A model generated the notes under the pieces. The model did no database searches and was not told the origin of the DNA. It worked only from the letters and a program-made list of their open reading frames with translations. 64,000 nt of DNA from Bedellia somnulentella (lineage: Eukaryota > Arthropoda > Insecta > Lepidoptera > Bedelliidae). The stretch lies in assembly GCA_963576735.1 (NCBI GenBank), contig OY755173.1:7906873-7970872 (forward strand), in the 5' to 3' direction. This document shows, one piece after another, positions 21,241 to 32,239 of this stretch. The position numbers and the translations under genes are program-made. The number at the start of each line of letters is the position of its first letter. Within the stretch, counting starts at the first letter, position 1.

Positions 21241-22142
21241 GGATTTAATACTTTGGTTTTTGGTTTTGAAAGTGAATTGTTTTTTTAAAATGTATTGTAT
21301 TGAAGGGTTGCTATTGCTAGGGAAGAATACTGCATTCGAGTTTAATTGATTGAAAATGATTGAAAGTCTTGTTTTGTTTATGTGAGCATTAGATAATTTG
21401 TTTGTGGTGACTTAATGAATTCACTGATACAGATGTAAGTCTCTATGAAAATTATTTACGTGTATTCATTAATTTAAACTAACATAATGCTTCAATTGAC
21501 GAGTGGGCATAAAATACCGAAAGTAAATATTTTTATTCTGACTTAAAGTTATTCGTGTATGTTCATTGTAAATTTATTTGTTTAATAAAATATGTTTATA
21601 TAACGTTACTTAAATAAGCCTAAAACCCTGTTTGGCAAACCAAAGATACTGCACGAAATAAAACTTGTGTTGAATTCAAATCGTTGCAACAAACGAATGT
21701 TATTTAATAGGAACGTAACATTATTGATTCACCTTATTTGTTATCAAGATTAAACTTCAGATGTTCGTCCTACAATACTAGAAACTCATTCACATTCACA
21801 CACCATCTCTTAGGACTAATTATGCCACCAACACATTTATTTCCCGTGCTATTATTTCTTACAATATTAACTCAATTTAAGAAGTTTTGTAAACAGTTGG
21901 AGTTTGTTGAATCAGCCGATCGACCCTAAATGTTTGAGTCATACAATTTTCTCTTAATATAATTATTTGAATTTATATTTATTTATTATATTATATTTAT
22001 ATATTTACTTATTATTTCCTAAAATCTCTATGCATATTTTGTAATCTTATAGTGTATGCTTGGTCTGGTGGGAATGACAATATAAATCATTTAACTTACT
22101 TAATTTCATCTGTATAAATTATCCATATTACAACTGATGTAT
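21241..22142. other. No recognisable gene
   Basis: AT-rich. The 63-codon frame at 21738-21929 has no motif. Confidence 0.4.
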
Positions 22143-22293
22143 AATTGTTTTGTTTTCAATAGTTATTTTAATTTGCGTTTTTCTGTATCGTCTGTATAAC
22201 AATTGATAGAAACTTTATAGGTCAAGAACTTCTCTGTATTTTTCTCTTATTTGAAATATTGTGTACCGATTGTTTCTCAAATAAATAAATAAC
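22143..22293 (+). repeat. LINE 3' end with AAATAAATAAATAA tail, copy 2
   Basis: Plus-strand partner of 2190-2347. Shared landmarks are tttaatttgcgtttttctg, atcgtctgtataacaattg and gattgtttctcaaataaat. Non-coding 3' UTR fragment. Confidence 0.65.
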
Positions 22294-22783
22294 GTATTTA
22301 CTTCCGGCGTCTGTAACAAACAGTTCCCAAAAAACTCGTATACGATTCCTATACTACTTTTTACCCGCCATTTTTTATTAGTTTCACAGTTTGGAAAGCA
22401 GTGTAGAGGAACTCAGAGCCTAGCCATTACTTTTGTACCACATAATATACCGCTTTCCCTGCGTACTTACTATCGAATCACGGGAGGGGGAAGTGACAAA
22501 TTATACTGTCATTACGAATGGTATACATTATGGTAATTACTAATTAGCTGGGAATTATTATAGTATAAGATATCAGTGATATATCAAATAGTAGTCGTTT
22601 GTCTTTAAATGATTTCAATTGAGCTATTATGTCTGCGTTGTAGCTTTGTTAAAAGATTTTAGGGATAGAAATGAACAGGGAAGAATTGGCTCCGAAATAG
22701 GTCGTTGTGGTCGCGGGTTTAAATGTGAATGGAGAATTTACTAAACTATACTCTTTGTTTATATTTTTGTATGTTTTTTTTTC
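22294..22783. other. No recognisable feature
   Basis: Unique AT-rich sequence. Confidence 0.4.
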
Positions 22784-23172
22784 ATGACGACATGATAGTC
22801 CAGTGGATAGAACACCCGCCCGAAAAACAGAAGGGCGTGAGTTCCAATCCTGGGTCGGGCCTACACCAATTTGTCTTTTCTAAAGTCATATGTGTGGTTA
22901 ATTTATCATGGTTGTTAACGGTGAGGGAAAACATCGCGAGGAAACCCACATGGCTGAGTTGTACTTAGTCATGTGACAGTGTATTCGTACAAAACGGCGA
23001 TAGGCCTGCCCCCTATCACGTGAGTACACTGTCTAAGCAAAACGTGGGTACCTTTCTCTGGACACTAGATGGCGCTGCCATGTGAGTTCAGAAGTATTGG
23101 TACCTCTGCCAACCCCTTCGGGGAAAAACGGCGTGAACGTTTATGTTATGTATATGTTATGTTATGTTTTTT
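22784..23172 (+). mobile_element. Family B SINE, full length with a variant centre
   Basis: Head tgatagtccagtggatag and B box gagttccaatcctgg. The usual ctgaacaccaggtgac segment is replaced by ctggacactagatggcgc at about 23055-23085. 3' end ccccttcggggaa, ggcgtgaacg and a (TTATG)n tail. Confidence 0.9.
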
Positions 23173-23229
23173 TTTCAAGTAGCTTGATTGGGAAATGTGA
23201 TTAGCTGTTTTTCCATAACCAGTAGTTTA

Positions 23230-23484
23230 TGTATGCTGTGTTGTGTAGTGTCGGCTTAGAATAGCACTACCCCATTTCTTCCGGTGCGTGTACGTAAGAG
23301 GTGACTAACGGTATTGGGGCATTTAAGGGATTTTTGGGCGATGCGGTTGGAGACCCATCACCAACAACCTTTATTTCGCCATCTTTACCCCACTCAACTT
23401 TCCAAAAGTGGCTGAGGAATTTCTCATTCCAAAGCTCTGGCTACCCCGTTAAGGGATTTATAGCCGTGAGTATATGTATGTATG
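23230..23484 (+). mobile_element. Family A retroposon with 10-bp TSD
   Basis: CAGTAGTTTA flanks the copy at 23220-23229 and 23485-23494. Full length. Confidence 0.92.
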
Positions 23485-23494
23485 CAGTAGTTTA

Positions 23495-23925
23495 AGTTTA
23501 GGCTGATTGAATAATATGGTCTTAATTTTTTATATGTGAATCTAGACCAGGATGTTATCAAAGAGCTTGCGGTGGTAACTTTAATGTCAATTAACGAACT
23601 TATTAATCGAACATTATACAAAGAAACAAATTGAATACACGGGTACTTGACTTATCATTTATTTTATGGAAGCAACCCTTAATAAATACAAATACTATTT
23701 TGAATGAGGTATTTTAATATTCTATGAAATGGCAAGTGCTACTGTTGAACGAGTGAGAATAGGCAAATCATTCACCTCTCAATACTTCTTGTTGTTATTG
23801 CATAGTGCATTTTCGTCTCTTTACTGTTTAGATACCACGGTTCCTCTAGTAATACAACATTATAACAGAAAGATGAACTGAACTCATAGATAGTGATGCT
23901 TTAGTACGAGTATTAGCGTCCCGCG
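23495..23925. other. No recognisable feature
   Basis: Unique sequence, no motif. Confidence 0.4.
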
Positions 23926-24080
23926 CCCTGATTACGTATCTTTTGCAACCACGATTGTGTCGCAAGTTGCAATATTGTCGCTTACAAAACTGTCAAATTG
24001 CATGCAAATGTTTGACATTGACAGCGACAATCTTGCAACTTGCAAGACAATCAACGGTCGCTAAAAATACATAATCAGGG
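23926..24080. mobile_element. 155-bp TIR element (MITE), copy 1
   Basis: Long imperfect inverted arms: CCCTGATTACGTATCTTT pairs with the complement of ctaaaaatacataatcaggg, and the inner gttgcaatattgtcgct pairs with agcgacaatcttgcaac. A diverged second copy is at 56674-56830. Non-coding. Confidence 0.75.
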
Positions 24081-24477
24081 GGCCGTTTTGCATTCACGGT
24101 CCGGAACCAACGTGTCACATATCTTTAAGCAATCTAATCGAACGACCGACGGCTACAAATACTCAATTAATATTTGCAAAGCATAACCCATACACATCAC
24201 GAAAATAATCCTAAATGGGGGTGAGAGCTTTGATATTAAATATCAGTGACTATTAACATGCCGAAAGGGAGAAAAGGGTACAATACTATTATGCTCTTTG
24301 GTGATGAGTTGTTTAACACATCACCTTTAAACATAATATATTCACGCCATCGTGTATCGTGTAGTATAGTTATTTGTTTGTTTTTTAGTTAAGTTGTCAT
24401 TGATTTTTATGTTATATTTTAATGTTGTGCCCTTAATCAATTTAAAATATCGCTTTCTTTCTTTCGTTTTTTTATAT
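24081..24477. other. No recognisable gene
   Basis: Unique sequence. Confidence 0.4.
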
Positions 24478-24590
24478 AAGGGTAGGCAGTGACTATCAAT
24501 AGCCACTTTGTACGATGCTGCCAGACTTCTCGAGCTTCAAAACTTTCTTCATAACATCGCCTTTTAAAAAGGTACATAATAAGGCCCTGA
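24478..24590 (-). pseudogene. LINE L remnant, diverged
   Basis: gggtaggcagtgactatc followed by agccactttgtacgatg corresponds to the WRSIVSAYP-coding end on the minus strand. Heavily mutated beyond 24560. Confidence 0.55.
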
Positions 24591-24679
24591 CCTGACAAAT
24601 CGCCAAGTCGTACTGCATATGCGGCAGGAGTAGCGTATACCGTAAACCTATATTACTTTGATACGTTTTTATATGCTGC

Positions 24680-24933
24680 TGCGTGCTGTGTAGTGTCGGC
24701 TTAGAATAGCACTACCCCATTTCTTACGGTGGGTGTATGTAAAAGGCGACTAACGGTATTGGTGCTTTTAAGGGATTTTTGGGCGATGCGGTTAGAGACC
24801 CATCACCAACAACCTTTATTTCACCACCCCACGTAACTACCAAAAGTGGCTGAGAAATTTCTGATTCCCTAGCTCTGGCTACCCTTACAAGGGATTTATA
24901 AGCGGGAGTATATGTATGTATGTATATAATATA
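24680..24933 (+). mobile_element. Family A retroposon, complete
   Basis: gctgtgtagtgtcggctta through to a (GTAT)n tail, with a few private changes (agcgggagtatatg near the end). Confidence 0.85.
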
Positions 24934-25404
24934 TGTTTTAATACGTCTTTTTAACATTATTTTATACAATAATGATAAGTCCGAGATTTGTATGAAAAAA
25001 AAAGGTAGTTTAAAAAATAATAATAAAAAAATAAGTTTAGCCTTACATTTAATAAAATCTTATTTTAAGCCATACTTAATATAACTATTCGATATTTGTT
25101 AAACATAAAATTATGTTTAATCTCTTAGTTATTTCGTTTAATTAATAACAAAAAAGTACAAAAAAACAATCCTCTGAAGAAGCAATAGTTTTATTAACTC
25201 AGAAATTCGTACATATTTTGATCACCGAAATTAATAAAATATCGACACTCTCCTTTCCCATCCACTAGTTACGTTACATCACTTCTAAGAATGCTCCCAT
25301 TATCTTAAGGTTAACAAGTGATTTAATTATCACAAGCAGTCATTACCTCACAGTCAATTAATCATACAAGATGAAAGGGCCCGTTCGGTCCGTCACGAGA
25401 TGAG
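24934..25404. other. No recognisable gene
   Basis: AT-rich. Confidence 0.4.
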
Positions 25405-25560
25405 ATGACACCTCAAATTGATTTTGGAGAGTGTGGTCGTGTGGAACCGACGGCTTTCTATGGGTTAAGTCTCTACGGAGGAATGCACCAATAACACTTT
25501 TTACCTTTTTTCGGGTTAGGTTGTGCGCCTGTGTTTGAAGGGATTGTATTGATTTTGTCT
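25405..25560 (+). repeat. 156-bp direct duplication, unit 1
   Basis: Nearly identical to 25705-25860 (three or four differences). Offset is exactly 300 bp. The sequence (for example ggagagtgtggtcgtgtgg, cttttttcgggttaggttg) is found nowhere else in the window and has no coding frame. Confidence 0.95.
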
Positions 25561-25704
25561 TTGATATGTACCTAGGGTTGAAATCGGTTGCAGAAAGGTT
25601 TCTTTTAAAATATTGACATAATTTCTAATATAGTCTTACTATTCCTAAGGTATGCATGCCTATCTACCTGAATATATGCACGACTTTAAATGGAAAAAAG
25701 CAAT
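25561..25704. other. Spacer between the duplicated units
   Basis: 144 bp of AT-rich sequence. Its first part (ggttgaaatcggttgcaga) loosely resembles 25873-25892 (ggttaaaagtcggcaaagc), so the duplicated tract may originally have been longer. Confidence 0.5.
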
Positions 25705-25860
25705 ATGACACCTCAAGTTGATTTTGGAGAGTGTTGTCGTGTGGAACCGACGGGTTTCTATGGGTTAAGTCTCTACGGAGGAATGCACCAATAACACTTT
25801 TTACCTTTTTTCGGGTTATGTTGTGCGCCTGTGTTTGAAGGGATTGTATTGATTTTGTCT
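25705..25860 (+). repeat. 156-bp direct duplication, unit 2
   Basis: See unit 1 at 25405-25560. There are no TG/CA ends, so it is not an LTR pair, and no family A, B or L sequence is inside. Confidence 0.95.
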
Positions 25861-25909
25861 GAGTAATGTAGGGTTAAAAGTCGGCAAAGCAGAGTATTTT
25901 TATTTTTAC

Positions 25910-26125
25910 CTATACCCACAGGTTTCAACCAACCCAAAGAAGGGATTATTAAAGCTTCGGAATATTAAATTCCTCAGCCACTTTTGAAAGTTAAATGAAG
26001 AAATGGTAGCAAAAATAAAGAATGGTTCGTTTCATTATTTAAAAGCCTCAAAGCCATTAGACACCTCGCACGGCACCCTTGGGATGAAATGGGTTAATGT
26101 TATTCTAAGACGACGATTGAAGCTA
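25910..26125 (-). repeat. Old copy of family A
   Basis: Landmarks cctcagccacttttgaaag, aataaagaatggtt, aagcctcaaagcca and gttattctaagacgac are in order on the minus strand. Heavily diverged. Confidence 0.65.
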
Positions 26126-26479
26126 TTCATATACACCTTATTTCAGGAAATCCGGTACTATATTATTAGTAAGTATAATACATCTGTATTTTAAATGTAT
26201 GGAAAATGATTTTATGGAAGAGTGATTATTCGGAAAAGCAATATTGCGTAATTAAAGTATATCTAGTTTTTCATTCTATGGGAATCCGTTCTATTGGTTA
26301 ACCATAATGATAGTAAAGGAAAAAAAAGTCAATCGATAATCTGGAATGTAAGAATATGGTATTTGAAATTTCGGTGAAACAATATTATGACAGTTAAAAA
26401 AAAGTTGATTAGCTCTCCATACAATCATATTCTGGTTCAAAAGTTTAGGAAATACAGTATGTAACCCAATAAAAAACAT
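26126..26479. other. No recognisable feature
   Basis: AT-rich spacer. Confidence 0.4.
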
Positions 26480-26640
26480 ACATACATACATACCCACATA
26501 TACTGAAGGCCGTAAATCCGAAAATAAGCCAAAGGTCAAAAGGGGTAGCCAGAGCTTCAGAGCTGGAAACTCCTTAGCCACATTTGGAAGTTGATAGGAG
26601 ACAAAAAGGGAGAGATGAAGTATCGTTGGTTGGTATCAAT
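26480..26640 (-). repeat. Family A copy, 3' part only
   Basis: (TACA)n tail, gaaggccgtaaatccg, ggggtagccagagcttc, ctccttagccacatttgg, then loss of the 5' half at about 26635. Confidence 0.8.
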
Positions 26641-26931
26641 ACAATACACATACACTATTTACGCCATATATTACCAAGGAAGTGGCAGAGGAAGGTGGTG
26701 TTCTTTTAACCCTCATGTGATATTCTGACACCAAATATCCAGAACACCTATTTGAACATAAATATTGTATCATCTGGTACAAAATGTGGGGAATTACCTA
26801 CGGTTGAAACTATTTTGTTTCTTTATCCGCTTAACTGCATGCAATTTCCAAACATTGTATTACAATGGTAGAGTTATGAATATGAAGACGGTTAAGAATA
26901 TTTTTGGTCTTGCAAGAATTAACATAATATT

Positions 26932-27309
26932 GCAACCGTGATAGCCCAGTGGGTAGAACACTCGGTTATCGTGCAAACGACTAGTGTTCAAATCCTGGGT
27001 CGGGCCTACACCAATTTGTCTTTTCTTAAGACATATGTGTGGTTAATTTATCATGGTTGTTAACGGAGGGGGAAAACATCGTGAGGAAACCCACATGGCT
27101 GAGTTGTACTTAGTCATGTGACAGTGTATTCGTACAAAACGGCGATAGGCCTGCCCCCTATCACGTGAGTACACTGTCCATGCAAAACGTGGGTACTCTG
27201 AACACCAGGTGACAAAGTCACGTGATGTTCAGAAGTATTAGTACCTCTGCCAACCCCTTCGGGGATATTTGGCGTGAACGTTTATGTTTATTATTATGTT
27301 ATTATTAAA
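26932..27309 (+). mobile_element. Family B tRNA-headed SINE, reference-quality copy
   Basis: 378 bp, flanked by ATAATATT at 26924-26931 and 27310-27317. A box tgatagcccagtggg, B box gttcaaatcctggg, then gggcctacaccaatttg, catggttgttaacgg, a segment with two CACGTG hexamers, a short palindrome around caggtgacaaagtcac, and the 3' end ctctgccaaccccttcgg, ggcgtgaacgtttatg. The tail is TTATG-like. The head is tRNA-derived by its boxes. The transcribing enzyme would be RNA polymerase III. It codes for nothing. Confidence 0.93.
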
Positions 27310-27317
27310 ATAATATT

Positions 27318-28289
27318 AAACAAATTATGATAATAATTAAACGCTGTAAAGAGTAATAATAATGTATTCAAACGAACATTTCAAAAACACGAGGCATTTT
27401 TGCAAACGTAATTATTATGTTGTATATGACAGGCTGAAGAGGGCAGGATTATAACCCGACAAAGTGCAACTCAGCCATAGGTTTAGCTCTGAACTTTGCC
27501 TTCAACGTTGGTAACCTATATCCTTTATTGTTTCTAATGACGAAATATAAAGAGTATCGTAAAATTTGTACAAAAGTTTGTATGAGATAGGTATGAAACA
27601 TAATCGAACTACTAACTTTCTTTTTGAACTACGACTTAAGTTTGTTTTAAGAAAAAGTTTATGCAACCTGCAACAAAAACTTTTAAGTGACGTACTAAAT
27701 CCAAAACATCTTATGAAAGACATCATGAAATAGGTAAGGTAGGTATTTCTGTGTTTTGTAAATATTTCTTTTGTGTAGTTCTATTCTTTTTTATCGTAGA
27801 TAGAAAATACAAACAACCTAATTGTCGTACCGTAACATTTCAATCATCTATCTTTGAAATGAAGTTGTCTTTTTAATCTAATCTGATGTATGGAATCGTC
27901 CCTTTTCAAAGTGAGGACCACCCATGTGCGCCATGAATAAGGATTGATAATTTAGGAGTGAAAGGGTTCAACCAATAAAAACATCACATTGGATTGCTTT
28001 TGGGAAAAAGTCTGTATTTTATGTCATTTGATGATATTGATAGTTTTATTTTATTTGGAATCGTAAGCTGTTTAAGGAACATATGATTTTTAATTTAAAT
28101 AGGTGTTTTTATCTTTTCGTTTTCGAGTTAAATTCTAATGAATTAGGTGAGATTGGAATAGTTAGCTCTCTTCTGGCTGTGGTCTCTCATTGGTCGAGTA
28201 GAAATAGAAATTATGTACGAGTCCTAGTAACAATACATACACTGCTTATAGGTTCTATGTAATGTCTCACTAACGTATTTTTACTGACG
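27318..28289. other. No recognisable gene
   Basis: The 74-codon minus frame at 27502-27726 has no motif. Otherwise AT-rich unique sequence. Confidence 0.4.
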
Positions 28290-28610
28290 ATATTTTAAGT
28301 GAACAAAACATCTGAACATTCCTTTTTACCAAGAGAGAGGATGGATGATAGTAAATTAGTAAAAGAGATTATTAGAGCTAATATAGATGGTAAGGTTAGT
28401 ACAGGACGACCTCGGAGGACACATTTGGATCAAAAAGAGAGTGAGCTCAAAAAGACAGGCGTCCGTAGTATGAAGAATAAAAGAGCATGTACTCGTATGA
28501 AAAGATTGATTGATGTTAATGAAGCTAGAGAGATTTGCCAGGATCGTACAAAATGGCGATCAATAGATCGCCTATCCCAATGGACTGATAGCGTTAGTAT
28601 ATCTATGTAT
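28290..28610 (+). pseudogene. LINE L C-terminal fragment (open frame of 129 codons)
   Basis: Frame 28299-28688 contains ERMDDSKLVKEI, RANIDGKVSTGRPRRT, LDQKESELKKTGVRS, KNKRA, NEAREICQDRTKWRSI, in the same order as the 15782-16262 copy (about half identical by eye). It then leaves the family after ctatcccaatgg, without the usual tail. A more diverged LINE L lineage or an old copy. No catalytic domain. Confidence 0.8.
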
Positions 28611-28905
28611 GTATCTTTAAAGTATTACATAAATAAAAGTTATGAGAAACAGTTGCATCTATTATGTGATGTGAATTGTAACAAGTAGAAGCGATGTTCC
28701 GAACCTCATGTTATGTAGGTATGCCACAGACAGATATTCAATTCGAGCATTACGTTCAATCCTGCGGGATTGCTAAATCAGGAATTCCACACTGAAATCA
28801 TGTTGTGTGATTGAATTGGAATTATAGTATTACATAACAAAACCAAATTTTATTAATTATGCAGTATAAAGTATATTTTATAAATAAAAATAACTAGTGT
28901 GTATA
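28611..28905. other. No recognisable feature
   Basis: AT-rich spacer. Confidence 0.4.
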
Positions 28906-29524
28906 TGTCGTGGCCATATCGTAGATTTGAACACATCGTGAAATGATCGATCATTTCATGAAATAGACGTATTTCATGAAATGTTCAACTGTTTATTGGC
29001 CACATCGTGATGTGGTTTGGGCAGATCAATGATAAGAAATCGTTTCTCGATATGGCCAACCACTGGCCAACTAAACGCGCGGCCTCTTCATGAAATGGTT
29101 AAGATTATTTTGGTCATATCGTAATGTAGTCACATTAATTACCGGTAGAGGCGCTGAAAATGCTTTGTTTATGTGTGAAGATAGCGGCCACTGTCAAAAA
29201 TGATATTTTTCGCAGTAAAAAAGTTAATTATTCGCTATTAAGCGAAGAAGAAAGTGATGGCAAAAGAGTTTTCGATGAAAAGGTTCTCGAGTACTTTGCA
29301 AATTACGAAAAAACTGAGCAATGTGTTAAAAAACCGTTGAGTTTGGATCGCATTTCACAGGTCACCCTATTCTACGATCTGGCCAAGCGTGGATGATTAA
29401 ATCGTGAAACGTTGACGATTTTATGATCTGGTCAAATTAAGTTGGCCACATCATGAAATGTGACTATTTCATGAAATGATCGATCATTTCACGATGTGTT
29501 CAAATCTACGATATGGCCACGACA
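28906..29524 (+). mobile_element. 619-bp DNA element with 61-bp perfect TIRs
   Basis: TGTCGTGGCCATATCGTAGA begins a 61-bp terminal repeat that is perfectly inverted at 29464-29524. Flanked by TATA on both sides (28902-28905 and 29525-29528), a probable 4-bp TSD. Subterminal regions hold repeated tttcatgaaatg and tggccacatc(g/a)tga motifs in both orientations. It holds one small open frame (29160-29396). I cannot assign a superfamily. A non-autonomous, internally deleted element is most likely. Confidence 0.88.
29160..29396 (+). CDS. Small open frame inside the 619-bp element
   Basis: 78 codons, ending in TGA 29394-29396. The translation is mostly charged (SEEESDGKRVFDEKV, then ANYEKTEQCVKKPLSL) with no membrane segment. 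It occupies the centre between the terminal repeats. It may be the N-terminal stub of a transposase whose rest was deleted, or a chance frame. I do not recognise the family. No function can be claimed. Confidence 0.35.
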   Translation: MLCLCVKIAATVKNDIFRSKKVNYSLLSEEESDGKRVFDEKVLEYFANYEKTEQCVKKPLSLDRISQVTLFYDLAKRG

Positions 29525-29823
29525 TATACATAAATTCGATTTAAGCATTACATTTGTGCTGTGCAGCGTCGGCTTAGACTGACTCTCTCTTAAAAGTGTA
29601 CTTTTAATTGCACTTAGTTTGACTTACGATGACATTCATTGTTTCCCTGACTCTTTCCTAGTTGCTCTGCGTTGAAAGATAATAATGATTTTCAAATATG
29701 TTTCCGTGAGAATCAGTCGGAATAGTCATCTCACACAGAAAGTTATTAAAATTCCGTAGAGAGCTATGAATTCCTGCAAAGTCTTTCAATGAAACGTCTC
29801 TCGAGAGAAGGTCTTAATAATTT
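29525..29823. other. No recognisable feature
   Basis: Unique sequence. Confidence 0.4.
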
Positions 29824-30076
29824 ACATACTTACATACATATACTGACGGCTATAAATCCCTTAACGGGGTAGCCAGAGCTTTGGAATGAGATATTCCTAA
29901 GCCACTTTTGGAAGTTGATTGGGGAAAAGATGGTAATAATAAATGTTTTTGGTGACAGGTCTCCAACCACATCGCCCAAAAATAACTTAAAAAGCCCCTA
30001 TACCCTTAGTCGCCTCTTACGATCACCCATGGGTAGAAATGGGGTAGTGTTATTCTAAACCGACACTACAGAGCAA
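29824..30076 (-). mobile_element. Family A retroposon, complete
   Basis: Full length. It shares the variants cccttaacggggtagcc and ccaaccacatcgcccaaaa with the copies at 44382, 59621 and (reverse sense) 42462, which hints at a subfamily. Confidence 0.88.
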
Positions 30077-30339
30077 TTAATAACTTACCGTTTACTTTAA
30101 ACTTAAATAATATGTTTTTACGGCGCGTGTTAGGGGTAGTCCTGAGTACCATGAATATGACTGTGATGCAGGTAAAGAGTGGCAGCTGGTCAAAAAAACA
30201 TGTCAACGAATTAATTACTGTAATTGGCATAATCATCATCACAAACCACATTTATGCCCCTACTGAGAGGCTTCAGCCTAACTTTTACAGGGTGAGTTGG
30301 CCATGTGTGGAGCTCACTATAGTGGGCTAGTGCGGTTTG

Positions 30340-30535
30340 GCCATAGTGGACTTAACTAAATAGAGAAGAAACTACTAACTTACTACTACTGGTACTAACC
30401 TCCACTGACTAAAACGAAGGAAATGTGAACATTGAATCTACCAATCAGGTCGTAGGGACAACGATTAGATTATAGATTTTGGCGGATTTTTTGTACTAAA
30501 ATACGTTTTGTCTTCCCTCTATTTACATAAAGTTC
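30340..30535 (+). repeat. Dispersed repeat of unknown type, copy 1
   Basis: ctaaatagagaagaaac, then gtgaacattgaatctacc and tactaaaatacgttttg match 62290-62490 in the same order with many differences. No terminal structure seen. Possibly the edge of a DNA transposon family. Confidence 0.45.
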
Positions 30536-30708
30536 TCTATTGGGTTAATTGAATAAAATGCCTTCCGAATCTCAGAATCATCTTTATATGTCAGATAATC
30601 AGATGATTCAGGCATAGAATATTTTTTAAAATGGGATTTGAACACATACCTTTGGATCGTAAGTCGAACGCACCACCAATAGCCTGTATAATACCTAGCT
30701 GGTTTAGT

Positions 30709-30950
30709 AAACATAAATACACTCACGGCTATAAATCCCAAAAAGGGGTAGCCAGAGTGTCAAATTATTCCTCAGCCAATTTCGGAACTTGAGTGGGGTA
30801 AAGAGTGTAAAACAAAGGTTTTTGGTGATGGCTCCCCAACCGCATCGCCCAAACATCACTTAAAAAGCCCTAATACCCTTAGCCGTCTCTTACGAACACC
30901 CACGGAAAGAAATGGGGTAGTGTTATTCTAAGCCTATATTACACAGCAAA
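30709..30950 (-). repeat. Family A copy
   Basis: Near full length, short tail, moderately diverged (for example gatggctccccaaccg). Confidence 0.82.
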
Positions 30951-31312
30951 GGCTTCTTTAATACTTAGTTTATTTAAAATCACCATCACGCACACATCAC
31001 ATGTTGATACAAATATTCCGTTTCGGCAACAAGTAAACCAGTTAACTGCAATACGGCGAGCAAGGCCGTCTACTCGGAGGCTGTGGCAAGGCTCCGCGCA
31101 AATTATAATTAATGTCACCAACTTTGTGATGCCTTCAACAACTTTTTGTGTTTGCTGAACGAGTTGGCACTCTCGCGGTAATGTTTGGACGTCAATCATA
31201 CCAGCTGATTGTTATCGTTCGGTTTACGTTGACTTTTGATGTTTGATTAATTATGGAAGTTTTTATTTTACTTGCAATTGATGTATGCCCATATCAGTAA
31301 AATTTTGTCAAA
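30951..31312. other. No recognisable gene
   Basis: The 86-codon minus frame 30939-31199 has no motif. 31015-31110 is GC-richer. Confidence 0.35.
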
Positions 31313-31727
31313 CTCAAACGTTCACACCGTATATCCCTGAAGGGTTTGGCAGAGGTACTAATTATTTTATTTTATTTTCTTCGGAAAACTTACTACCATC
31401 TTAATAGATAAAATAATATATTTAACTTACTGCCAATTACAAGTTTCCACATATTAGATGACTAATACCTAGGAACATCACGTGACATTGTCACCTGGTG
31501 TTCAGAGTACCCACGTTTTGCTTGGACAGTGTACTCACGGGATAGGGGGCAGGCCAGTAGGAAAATACAACTCAGCCATGTGGTTTTCCTCACGATGTTT
31601 TCATTCCATGATAAATTAACGACACATATATCTTAAAAAAAGACAAATTGACCCGGGATCCGAACCCTCACCGTCTGCACGGTAACCTATGATCTACCTA
31701 CCAACCGAGCTATTACGGTTGCCATCA
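31313..31727 (-). mobile_element. Family B SINE with a ~110-bp insertion
   Basis: 3' end gttcacaccgtatatcc at the left, head ggtagatcat...gagctattacggttgcc at the right. Between gcagaggtacta and aggaacatcacgtgac lies an insertion (about 31357-31465) that starts with an (ATTTT)n run. It looks like the tail of a minus-strand poly-A-type retroelement. The bases ctaat/taat at both edges may be its TSD. Confidence 0.8.
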
Positions 31728-31792
31728 AAATTTTGTGACTGATTTAAGTTCTTACTTAACCCAACCATAAATTTTCCTCTTGTAACAATTAA

Positions 31793-31993
31793 GCTGTGCT
31801 GTGTGGCTTAGTACAGCACTACCCCACTTCTTTCCGTTGGTGGTCGTAACAGGCGGCAAAGCTATTAAGTGATTTTTCAGTGATGCGGTTAGAGACCCAC
31901 CACCTCATCCAAAAGTGACTGAAGAATTTCTTATTCCGAGGCTCTGGTTACCCCATCTAGAGATTTGTAGCCGTGAGTATTTGTATGTATGTA
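31793..31993 (+). repeat. Family A copy, shortened and diverged
   Basis: Starts tgctgtgtggcttag, lacks part of the middle, ends tagccgtgagtatttg and a (TATG)n tail. Confidence 0.75.
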
Positions 31994-32099
31994 ACAATTT
32001 ATTTCTTTCGCTTCTTTACTTTCATCTATGTTAAAACGTTACTCTAAATCGGCATGACAGATATCAAATGGCAAACTCGACATTTACATGCACCCTCAG

Positions 32100-32239
32100 C
32101 AGGGCAAGCACGAGCCGTGTTTAAACTAGTTATCGCGTGGGATAAAGCAGCCATCTCTTACGCTCTTACTTAGTATCGTATACTGCCATTTCATTCTAAC
32201 CGTTATCGAGTCGATAAAGTAGCGCTCGTGCTTGCTCTT
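32100..32239. mobile_element. 140-bp TIR element (MITE), copy 2
   Basis: Same length and nearly the same sequence as 9378-9517. The right terminal repeat has changes at its end (tgctctt). Confidence 0.85.

Noticed and set aside
25405..25860. An LTR pair (two 156-bp direct repeats)
   Set aside because: No TG/CA ends, no primer-binding site or polypurine tract, and only 144 bp between the units.
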